Shown: piece after piece, positions 58,010 to 64,000 of the stretch | Layout: every line of letters starts with the position of its first letter | Position numbering within the stretch: the stretch's first letter is position 1 | Assembly: GCA_910587285.1 (NCBI GenBank) | Contig: CAJULM010000010.1 | Span: forward strand, 11,953 to 75,952 | Reading direction: 5' to 3' | Length of the DNA stretch: 64,000 bases | Origin: an uncultured Oscillospiraceae bacterium | Lineage (GTDB): Bacteria; Bacillota; Clostridia; Oscillospirales; Oscillospiraceae | Position numbers and translations under genes: made by a program | Notes under the pieces: model-generated | What the model saw: the letters and a program-made list of their open reading frames with translations, nothing else | Database searches by the model: none | What the model was told of the DNA's origin: nothing

Positions 58010-59091
58010 AAAAAAAGCTACTGAGCGTGGTGCTGGCCCTGGCGGCGGTGCTGAGCTGCGCCACCATAGCCTGGGCGGGGGCTCAGGGTGATACGCTGAT
58101 TACCCTGAGTTACTTGAACGGTACATATCTCGCCGGCCTGAAAACGACCGTTGCTCATGCGGTGGAGCGGGCGTGCCAGCCCATCTATGACGCAGCCTTG
58201 GCCAAGGCCGGGCAAGCCTCCGGCAGCGGTACGGGCAGCGGCGGCGTTTGGCTGACCTCCGATGCTCCCGTGGCGGGGGCGGGGGTCTACGGCCACCAAA
58301 TCACTCTGGCCACCGGTTCGGGGCTGGTGTGGATGGACGGGATGGCGGCGGTGAGCGGCGGCGTGCTGGTGGACGCCACCGTCGGGGCGGAGGTACCCGT
58401 GGGCGGCGGGCTGGCCGCCGGGCACCGGTATCTGGCGGGGGAGACTGCTCAGGTGGTGGTGTCGTCCCAGTCCGCCCAGTGGATGATTGAAGGCCAGTGG
58501 GCCAACGGCGTGGCGGACACAGTGATTGTCCCGCTGACCTTTGCCGACGTGCCCAGTACCCAGTGGTACTATAACGATGTGCGCTATGTGGTGGAAAAGG
58601 GGCTGTTCCAGGGGCTGAGCCAGGACACCTTCGGGCCCAACGGCGCCATGCAGCGGTGTATGATGACCACGGTGCTCCACCGTTTGGCGGGGAAGCCGGA
58701 GGTGGGCTATGCCGCCGTGTTTACCGATATTCCGGACGGCCAGTGGTACACCCAGGGGACCATCTGGGCGGCGGGCGCCGGGGTGGTGTCCGGCATGGGG
58801 GACGGCAGTTTTGCCCCCGGTTTGGACGTGACCCGCCAGCAGATCGCCGTGATGCTCTATAACTATGCGGTGAAGGCCGGAAAGCCGGTGGGCGCGGCGG
58901 GGAGCCTGACGGCCTTTTGGGACCACGCCTCTGTGGCGGCCTGGGCGCAGGACGCCATGGGCTGGGCGGTGGGTGCGGGCATTCTAAACGGCAGCGACGG
59001 CGCGCTGCTACCCAACGACAGCGCTACCCGGGCGCAGGTGGCCGCTATGCTCCACCGCTTTCAGAATTGGATGGACCAGCAGACAGGTTGA
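58006..59091 (+). CDS. Exported SLH-domain protein
   Basis: A 361-residue exported protein. MKKKLLSVVLALAAVLSCATIAWAG is a signal peptide. Residues about 80-180 form a beta-rich region of unknown function. Three SLH repeats follow: TFADVPSTQWYYNDVRYVVEKGLFQG, VFTDIPDGQWYTQGTIWAAGAGVVSG and FWDHASVAAWAQDAMGWAVGAGILNG, for binding to wall polymers. The start overlaps the rex stop (ATGA), an unusual coupling of a redox regulator with a surface protein. Confidence 0.87.
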   Translation: MKKKLLSVVLALAAVLSCATIAWAGAQGDTLITLSYLNGTYLAGLKTTVAHAVERACQPIYDAALAKAGQASGSGTGSGGVWLTSDAPVAGAGVYGHQITLATGSGLVWMDGMAAVSGGVLVDATVGAEVPVGGGLAAGHRYLAGETAQVVVSSQSAQWMIEGQWANGVADTVIVPLTFADVPSTQWYYNDVRYVVEKGLFQGLSQDTFGPNGAMQRCMMTTVLHRLAGKPEVGYAAVFTDIPDGQWYTQGTIWAAGAGVVSGMGDGSFAPGLDVTRQQIAVMLYNYAVKAGKPVGAAGSLTAFWDHASVAAWAQDAMGWAVGAGILNGSDGALLPNDSATRAQVAAMLHRFQNWMDQQTG

Positions 59092-59099
59092 TATGGCCG

Positions 59100-59129
59100 C
59101 GGGCCGGACGGAGACGTCCGGCCCCTTTT
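59100..59129 (+). terminator. Intrinsic terminator after the SLH gene
   Basis: GGGCCGGACG, loop GAGA, CGTCCGGCCC, then CTTTT. Confidence 0.85.
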
Positions 59130-59149
59130 GCGCGGCGGGGAAATAACAG

Positions 59150-59178
59150 TTGAAAAACGGACGGAATGCTGGTATAAT
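59150..59178 (+). promoter_or_regulatory. Promoter of recD2
   Basis: TTGAAA (59150-59155), 17 bases, TATAAT (59173-59178), extended by TGG. Confidence 0.8.
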
Positions 59179-59211
59179 GATTAAAACGTTTGTTTGGAAG
59201 GAGGCGCGGCC

Positions 59212-61443
59212 ATGGCGGAGGATATGGGCGCGTTGCTGGGGCACAATCAGGTGGAGGGCACGGTGACTGCCGTGCTGTTTCGCAACGAGGAAAACGGATA
59301 TACGGTGCTCAAGCTGGACTGCGGCGAGAGGGGGGAGATCACGGCGGTGGGCTGTATGCCCGGCGTGGCCCCTGGGGAGAGCCTGGAGCTGGAGGGGACC
59401 TGGGGCCGCCATCCCAGCTATGGCGAGCAGTTCAAGGCGGAGGTAGTCACCCGGAGAATGCCCGTGGGGGAGAAGGCGGTGCTGGAATACCTGTCCTCCG
59501 GGGCGGTGAAGGGAGTGCGCATGGGGCTGGCCCGGCAGATTGTGGACCGCTTCGGGGAGGAGGCCCTGGCCGTTATTGAGAACGAGCCGGAGCGGCTGGC
59601 GGAAATCCGGGGGGTTTCCCCCAAGCGGGCGCGGGCCATCGGAGAGGCCTTCCGGCAGCAGATGGGGATGCGCCGGCTGGCGGAGTTTTTGTCGGAGCAC
59701 CGCCTTCCCTTGGCGGCCGCCATGCCGCTGTACAATCGCTTTGGCGACTACGCGGTGGAGGTGGTGCGGGACAATCCCTACCTGCTGGCCGACCGCTCTC
59801 TGGAAATTCCCTTTGCCCAGGTGGACGTCCTGGCCATCGAGCTGGGGGTAGCGGGGGACGACCCCCAGCGGGTGGAGTCCGCCCTTATCTTCGAGCTGGA
59901 CCACAACGCGGACAACGGCCACGTCTTTTTGCCTGAGAACAAGCTGCTGGCCGCCACCGCCGCCCTCATCGGAGTGGAGGGGGACTGTCTCGGCCAGGGC
60001 CTGGACGGACTGATTGAGCGGGGCGAGGTGGTGAAGGAGGACATCGCCGGGGTGACGGCCTGCTATCCCGCGGGGCTGTACGGCGCGGAGTGCTATGTGG
60101 CCATGCGCCTGGGGGAGATGTGCCGCACGGAGATCGCCCCGCCCAAGGGGTTGGGAAAGCTCATCGCCTCCATAGAGCGGGAGCAGGGGATTACTTATGC
60201 CAAACAGCAGCGCACGGCGGTGGAGCTGGCCGCCTCCCGCCAGGTGATGCTGCTCACCGGCGGGCCGGGGACGGGCAAGACCACCTCCCTACGGGGGGTG
60301 CTGGCCCTGTTTGAGACGCTGGGGCTGGAGACCGCCCTCACCGCCCCCACCGGCCGGGCCGCTAAGCGCATGGGGGAGACCTGCGGGGCGGATGCGGTGA
60401 CCATCCACCGGCTATTGGAGACGAAGCTGGACCCCTTCACCGGCCAGCTGGCCTTTACCAAAAACCAGGACGACCCCCTGGAGGTGGACGCGGTGATTGT
60501 GGACGAGACCTCTATGGTGGACGTATCCCTCATGGCGGCGCTGCTGGCGGCCCTGCGGGGGGACTGCCGCCTGGTGCTGGTGGGCGACCCGGACCAGCTG
60601 CCCTCTGTGGGACCGGGGAATGTGCTGGACCACCTGATCCGGTCCAGGGTGGTGCCGGCGGTGTCCCTGACGGAGATTTTCCGTCAGGCCCAGGAGAGCG
60701 CCATTGTGATGAACGCCCACGGGGTGAACCGGGGGACGGCGCCCGAGCTGAAAAACACGGGCAAGGACTTCTTCTGCCTGAGCCGGAGGGACGCCGCCCG
60801 TACGGTGGACACCATTGTGGAGCTGTGCAAAACCCGGCTGCCCCAGAATATGGGCATCCCGCCCGAGCAGATTCAGGTGCTCACCCCCACCCGGAAGCGG
60901 GGGGCAGGCACGGCGGCGCTGAACCGGGCGCTCCAGGAGGCGCTCAACCCCGCCGCGGAGGGCAAGGGGGAGCGGGCCTTCGGTCCCTATGTCTTCCGGG
61001 AGGGGGACCGGGTGATGCAGGTGAAGAACAACTACGACCTGTTCTGGGAGGACCCGGACACCGGAGCGAAGGATTTGGGGGTGTTCAACGGGGACATCGG
61101 CATCATCCAGGAGGTGACGGTGGGGGGAATCACCGTGTCCTTCGACGGACGCTTGGTGGCCTACCCGCCGGAGTTTTTAGGAGAGCTGGAGCCGGCCTAC
61201 GCCGTCACGGTGCACAAGGCCCAGGGCAGCGAGTACCGGGCGGTGATTTTGGCGCTGAGCGATGTGCCGCCCTCCCTGCTGGCCCGTGGGGTGCTGTACA
61301 CCGCCATCACAAGGGCCCGCGAGCTGTTTATTATGGTGGGCAGCGGGGAGCTACTGGCCCAGATGACGGCCAACGACCGCCAGACCCGGCGGTACTCCGC
61401 CTTGCGCACCCGCCTGCTGCGGGAGACGGGACAGGAAACTTGA
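59212..61443 (+). CDS. recD2: RecD2-type 5'-3' DNA helicase
   Basis: A 743-residue superfamily 1B helicase found outside RecBC. The N-terminal third has an OB-like region and helix-hairpin-helix-like segments (SSGAVKGVRMGLARQIVDRFGEEAL, IRGVSPKRARAIGEAF). The motor shows LLTGGPGTGKTTSLRGVL, TAPTGRAAKRMGE, VIVDETSMVDV, LVGDPDQLPSVGPGNVL and the C-terminal YAVTVHKAQGSEYRAVIL and LYTAITRARELFIMVG. The start is ATG 59212 with GGAAGGAGG upstream. It is transcribed alone and acts in DNA repair. Confidence 0.94.
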   Translation: MAEDMGALLGHNQVEGTVTAVLFRNEENGYTVLKLDCGERGEITAVGCMPGVAPGESLELEGTWGRHPSYGEQFKAEVVTRRMPVGEKAVLEYLSSGAVKGVRMGLARQIVDRFGEEALAVIENEPERLAEIRGVSPKRARAIGEAFRQQMGMRRLAEFLSEHRLPLAAAMPLYNRFGDYAVEVVRDNPYLLADRSLEIPFAQVDVLAIELGVAGDDPQRVESALIFELDHNADNGHVFLPENKLLAATAALIGVEGDCLGQGLDGLIERGEVVKEDIAGVTACYPAGLYGAECYVAMRLGEMCRTEIAPPKGLGKLIASIEREQGITYAKQQRTAVELAASRQVMLLTGGPGTGKTTSLRGVLALFETLGLETALTAPTGRAAKRMGETCGADAVTIHRLLETKLDPFTGQLAFTKNQDDPLEVDAVIVDETSMVDVSLMAALLAALRGDCRLVLVGDPDQLPSVGPGNVLDHLIRSRVVPAVSLTEIFRQAQESAIVMNAHGVNRGTAPELKNTGKDFFCLSRRDAARTVDTIVELCKTRLPQNMGIPPEQIQVLTPTRKRGAGTAALNRALQEALNPAAEGKGERAFGPYVFREGDRVMQVKNNYDLFWEDPDTGAKDLGVFNGDIGIIQEVTVGGITVSFDGRLVAYPPEFLGELEPAYAVTVHKAQGSEYRAVILALSDVPPSLLARGVLYTAITRARELFIMVGSGELLAQMTANDRQTRRYSALRTRLLRETGQET

Positions 61444-61449
61444 ATTTTG

Positions 61450-61480
61450 GCCCCTTCGCAATCTGCAAAGGGGCTTTTTT
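61450..61480 (+). terminator. Intrinsic terminator after recD2
   Basis: GCCCCTTCGCA and TGCAAAGGGGC pair with one mismatch, followed by six T. Confidence 0.82.
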
Positions 61481-61497
61481 CCATCGGCCCAGCTGGG

Positions 61498-61527
61498 TTG
61501 CAAAGGGGAGCGGATTTGTGGTATCAT
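61498..61527 (+). promoter_or_regulatory. Promoter of the PepSY gene
   Basis: TTGCAA (61498-61503), 18 bases, TATCAT (61522-61527). The -10 lies within TGTGGT-ATCATA-ACCACA, a six-base inverted repeat that could be an operator. Confidence 0.6.
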
Positions 61528-61567
61528 AACCACAAGATAACATGAGCAGGAGAGGAGGGATGGAAAT

Positions 61568-62527
61568 ATGCCCAACTGGAGAGAGCTGTTTTCCAGCCCG
61601 AAAAAAGCGGCGCTGTCCATCGCCTGTATCGTGGTGATGCTGGTTACGGTGGGGGCGTGTATTGCGGTGTACGCCTTGGGCCAGTCGGAGGCCGAGCCAG
61701 AGCCCGGGCCCGGCGCCGAACAGAGCGCCGTCATCGGCGGGGAGCAGGCCCAGAACTTCGCCTTTGCCGACGCGGGGGTGGACCCGGCGGAGGCCACAGC
61801 GGTCGCCGCCAAATACGCCCGCTGGGAGGGGCAGTTTGTATATGAGGTGGAGTTTTTGGCGGAAGGCAGCCAGTATGAGTACAAAATTGACGCCTTCGAC
61901 GGCTCTGTAGTGCACAAGGAGACCAAAGCGGTGAAGCGCCCAGAGGACAGCGCCCCTCCGGCAGAGCTCATCCCCTTGGAGGAGGCCCGGGGCATCGCCC
62001 TTACGGACGCCGGGCTGAGCCAAGAGCAGGCGGCCTTCACCCTGGCGGAGCTGGACGAGGAGGGCAGTGTGCCCATATACAAAGTGCGGTTTTTCGCGGG
62101 GAATACCCAGTACGATTACGAGATCAACGCCTGGACCGGGGCGGTATACAGCAAGGGCACCGTCGTCTATGTGGGGCAGGGGGGTGAGGCGTCCCCGCCG
62201 CCCTCCCCACCGGCAGACAGCAGCGCGCCGGCGGAGACGGCGCCCCAGCCCCAGGTGAGCGCGCCGGCGGCTCCCTCCAGCGGCGTGACACCCCCCAGCG
62301 CCCCGGTGAGCGGTGTGGTCCAGGTGGGGGCCGACGAGGCCCGGGATGCAGCGCTTGACCACGCTGGTTTTTCCGCTGGGGAGGTGATGCTCTCCAAGCT
62401 CAAGCTGGAGTTTGAGGGCGGCGCGCCGACCTATCAGGTGGAGTTTTACAAGGACGGGGCGCAGTACTCCTACGAGGTCAGCGGGACCACCGGGAAGGTG
62501 ACGGGATTCCGCCGGGAAAACAGCTGA
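61568..62527 (+). CDS. Membrane-anchored protein with three PepSY domains
   Basis: A 319-residue protein with one N-terminal span (SIACIVVMLVTVGACIAVYAL, about 17-37) and an external region of three PepSY-like units: FADAGVDPAEA to YEYKIDAFDGSVV, LTDAGLSQEQAA to YDYEINAWTGAVY, and LDHAGFSAGEV to YSYEVSGTTGKVT. A Pro/Ser/Ala-rich stretch (about 217-257) separates the second and third. PepSY units are thought to inhibit peptidases or act in the envelope; the partner is unknown. Confidence 0.87.
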   Translation: MPNWRELFSSPKKAALSIACIVVMLVTVGACIAVYALGQSEAEPEPGPGAEQSAVIGGEQAQNFAFADAGVDPAEATAVAAKYARWEGQFVYEVEFLAEGSQYEYKIDAFDGSVVHKETKAVKRPEDSAPPAELIPLEEARGIALTDAGLSQEQAAFTLAELDEEGSVPIYKVRFFAGNTQYDYEINAWTGAVYSKGTVVYVGQGGEASPPPSPPADSSAPAETAPQPQVSAPAAPSSGVTPPSAPVSGVVQVGADEARDAALDHAGFSAGEVMLSKLKLEFEGGAPTYQVEFYKDGAQYSYEVSGTTGKVTGFRRENS

Positions 62528-62612
62528 AAATGGCCTTGACGGGAGAAGATTCTTCCTGTATCCTGAAAGCAGGGAATACCGCCGCAGGGCGGAATTGAGA
62601 AAGGATGATACG

Positions 62613-63032
62613 ATGAAAGACCAAAATTGCGGCTACTGTATGCGGGGCGAGCTGTTGGACGCCTTCGGCATCTACATCTGCGAGCTGAGCGTGAGCACAT
62701 TGATTCTGTTCAAGGAACAGAGCCACCCGGGGCGGTGTATTGTGGCCTACAAAAATCATGTCAGCGAATTGGTGGATATCAGCGATGAGGAGCGCACCGC
62801 TTTCTTTGCCGATGTAGCCCGCGCGGCCAAGGCCATCCACGCCGCTTTCCACCCGGACAAGGTGAACTACGGCGCCTATGGCGACACTGGCTGCCACCTC
62901 CACTTCCACTTGGTGCCCAAGTACAAGGACGGGTACGAGTGGGGCGGCGTGTTCGAGATGAATCCGGGCAAAAGGACGCTGACCCAAGAGGAATATGACG
63001 AGATGATCGAGAAAATCAAAGCCAACCTGTGA
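62613..63032 (+). CDS. HIT family protein
   Basis: A 139-residue HIT protein with the catalytic triad in CHLHFHLVPKY (H-x-H-x-H). Two Cys at CGYC near the N-terminus and SHPGRCIVAYKNHVSELVDISDEE fit the HINT/HIT branch with nucleotide hydrolase activity. AAAGGATG precedes ATG 62613, chosen over a TTG further up. Confidence 0.9.
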   Translation: MKDQNCGYCMRGELLDAFGIYICELSVSTLILFKEQSHPGRCIVAYKNHVSELVDISDEERTAFFADVARAAKAIHAAFHPDKVNYGAYGDTGCHLHFHLVPKYKDGYEWGGVFEMNPGKRTLTQEEYDEMIEKIKANL

Positions 63033-63383
63033 CTTTGATTGAGGGAATGACAAGTCGAGGCGGCGTGTAATTCCTGAAAAAAGCCCACCACCTTTGTTTT
63101 GCGAAAAGGCGGCGCGTCCCGACGAAGTGATGGGATAGAGGACGAAACAGGATAGAAGGAATTGCGCATTACGGCTATGGCATACCTCCGCTTAAAACAT
63201 TGACAAAGACGCGCAGAGCGTGAAAGAGGGCAGCACGGAAAGTGCTGCCCTCTTTCATACGCAAACTGCGGATAAGCGTTGTCTTCAAAACACAGGCTTT
63301 ATCCAAGACACCAACTTCAGGAACAGAAAAGCGCCAATTTCTTGATTTTCAAATCGAAAATCCAATGAAATTGACGCTCTCTG
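63033..63383. other. Non-coding stretch between the HIT gene and tRNA-Arg
   Basis: No convincing gene is seen in these 350 bases. They hold a perfect 15-base hairpin (63222-63256), usable as a terminator in both directions, and a second imperfect AT-rich hairpin at 63330-63378 near the 3' end of the tRNA. Confidence 0.7.
63222..63256. terminator. Bidirectional terminator
   Basis: GAAAGAGGGCAGCAC and GTGCTGCCCTCTTTC form a 15-base perfect stem around GGAAA. It would end both the HIT transcript and the converging tRNA transcript. Confidence 0.75.
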
Positions 63384-63460
63384 TGGCACCCCGAACTGGA
63401 TTCGAACCAGCGGCCTACCGCTTAGGAGGCGGTCGCTCTATCCATCTGAGCTATCGGGGC
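63384..63460 (-). tRNA. tRNA-Arg (anticodon CCT)
   Basis: On the minus strand the sequence starts GCCCCGATAGCTCAG and ends TCGGGGTGCCA with an encoded CCA. The anticodon stem ACCGC/GCGGT encloses the loop CTCCTAA, anticodon CCT, reading AGG (Arg). The T arm CTGG-TTCGAAT-CCAG is perfect. The 1-72 pair is a G-T wobble. Confidence 0.97.
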
Positions 63461-63574
63461 GTGTATAAAATTATATCCCGCAAATGAGGGGCCGCCTATG
63501 ATTTAGGAGGAGACCGTTTCCTCTCGCGCTTTTGCGGAGCTGACGCGAGACGGCGGCCACTTAGCACAAGCTCT

Positions 63575-63603
63575 ATTGTACTCAATTTTTTGTCTTCTGT
63601 CAA
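63575..63603 (-). promoter_or_regulatory. Promoter of tRNA-Arg
   Basis: On the minus strand TTGACA (63603-63598), 17 bases, TACAAT (63580-63575). The transcript would carry about 105 bases before the mature tRNA. The stretch 63461-63574 holds no gene. Confidence 0.75.
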
Positions 63604-63654
63604 TGCGGCACAATAAAAATCTTGGAAAGACCGGGAATTCTGCCTTTCCGACTG

Positions 63655-63683
63655 TTGCAATTAAAGGGATCAGGGGATATAAT
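63655..63683 (+). promoter_or_regulatory. Promoter of typA
   Basis: TTGCAA (63655-63660), 17 bases, TATAAT (63678-63683). It diverges from the tRNA promoter. Confidence 0.78.
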
Positions 63684-63734
63684 ACATACTTGTGTGTAAA
63701 GAAATCATTCCATATTCAGATAGAAGGTACGGAT

Positions 63735-64000
63735 ATGCAAAACGAAAAGCTGAGAAATATTGCAATCATCGCCCACGTTGACCACGGTAAGACCACCCTG
63801 GTGGACGAGATGCTCAAGCAGGGCGGCATCTACCGGGAGAACCAGGCCACCGTGGACCGGGTGATGGACTCCAACGACCTGGAGCGGGAGCGGGGCATCA
63901 CCATCCTGGCCAAGAACACCGCCGTCCACTACAAGGACACCAAGATCAACATCGTGGACACCCCGGGCCACGCCGACTTCGGCGGCGAGGTGGAGCGCAT
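63735..64000 (+). CDS. typA: GTPase TypA/BipA (N-terminal part)
   Basis: A translational GTPase related to EF-G; the gene runs beyond the window. Visible are the G1 motif AHVDHGKTTLVDEML, the switch I segment ERERGITILAKNTAV and DTPGHADFGGEVER. The wording NIAIIAHVDHGKTTLVD and ILAKNTAV favours TypA over EF-G (FusA) or LepA. AAGGTA is upstream of ATG 63735. Confidence 0.94.
   Translation, partial: MQNEKLRNIAIIAHVDHGKTTLVDEMLKQGGIYRENQATVDRVMDSNDLERERGITILAKNTAVHYKDTKINIVDTPGHADFGGEVER

Noticed and set aside
63242..63487. 81-codon frame reading through the tRNA-Arg region
   Set aside because: The segment PRTGFEPAAYRLGGG is the well-known false translation of the reverse strand of a tRNA; the tRNA itself is perfect.
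1..64000. CRISPR arrays, prophage or insertion sequences
   Set aside because: No regularly spaced repeats, cas genes, transposase or phage structural genes were found; the repeats seen are short palindromic elements and one local duplication.

Overview
The window is a GC-rich, densely packed chromosomal segment of a low-G+C-lineage (Firmicutes) anaerobe. Supporting signs are a PolC-type replicase, Rex, a CsoR regulator, a T-box leader, a SpoIID/LytB protein, HisZ with short-form HisG, SLH-domain surface proteins, a DUF177-rpmF pair, consensus TTGACA/TATAAT promoters and strong AGGAGG ribosome binding sites. GC content and gene content resemble the Oscillospiraceae (Flavonifractor/Pseudoflavonifractor-like); this placement is inference. 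No prophage, insertion sequence, CRISPR array or rRNA was seen. One tRNA (Arg, CCT anticodon) is present.

Layout. 1-1.85 kb: 3' end of polC plus a small DUF6483-type gene. 1.9-10.1 kb: one long histidine operon (hisZ-G-D-[alpha/beta hydrolase]-B-H-A-[P-loop protein]-F-[55-aa protein]-I-E), with most genes overlapping by 1-7 bases. 10.1-10.35 kb: a very small, self-contained minus-strand transcription unit coding for 26 residues. 10.4-12.5 kb: a T-box-controlled NUDIX-tyrS operon. 12.5-15.5 kb: asd-dapA-dapB on the minus strand, divergent from a SpoIID/SPOR protein followed by queA-tgt. 19.6-24.8 kb: yajC, a TIGR04086-type membrane protein, DUF177-rpmF, der-plsY-gpsA. 24.8-28.4 kb (minus): an RCC1-like/SLH surface protein and a duplicated CmpB-type membrane protein behind a TetR regulator. 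28.6-35.6 kb: a hybrid histidine kinase translationally coupled to a solute-binding lipoprotein, an M20 amidohydrolase, and a TGS-type nucleoside kinase. 35.6-37.0 kb (minus): a hemerythrin/response-receiver protein. 37.2-40.2 kb: csoR-copA copper operon. 40.3-45.1 kb (minus): a membrane protein, GNAT, RluA-family synthase, galT and galK. 45.3-48 kb: ddl-murF, with a local duplication after murF. 48-56.4 kb: ABC-F, YdcF-like, prfA, a HAD phosphatase, a threonylcarbamoyl-AMP synthase, DUF4180, coaE, an M18 aminopeptidase and GNAT. 56.4-64 kb: a TepA/ClpP-like protein, rex-SLH protein, recD2, a PepSY protein, a HIT protein, tRNA-Arg and the 5' end of typA.

The most notable signals are these. 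Two perfect parS (ParB-binding) sites lie 42 bp apart inside copA, exactly in the linker before its C-terminal metal-binding domain. That same linker holds a strong internal ribosome binding site and start that could yield a free CopZ-like chaperone. The 26-codon unit has its own promoter, ribosome binding site, terminator and an upstream 27-bp dyad. Two genes start directly after an intrinsic-terminator hairpin whose 3' arm contains their ribosome binding site. A 181-bp duplication involves the murF 3' end and a dispersed palindromic element. A second dispersed hairpin repeat shows a compensatory base change between its two copies. A hybrid kinase is coupled to an orphan binding protein, and a hemerythrin protein carries a receiver domain.
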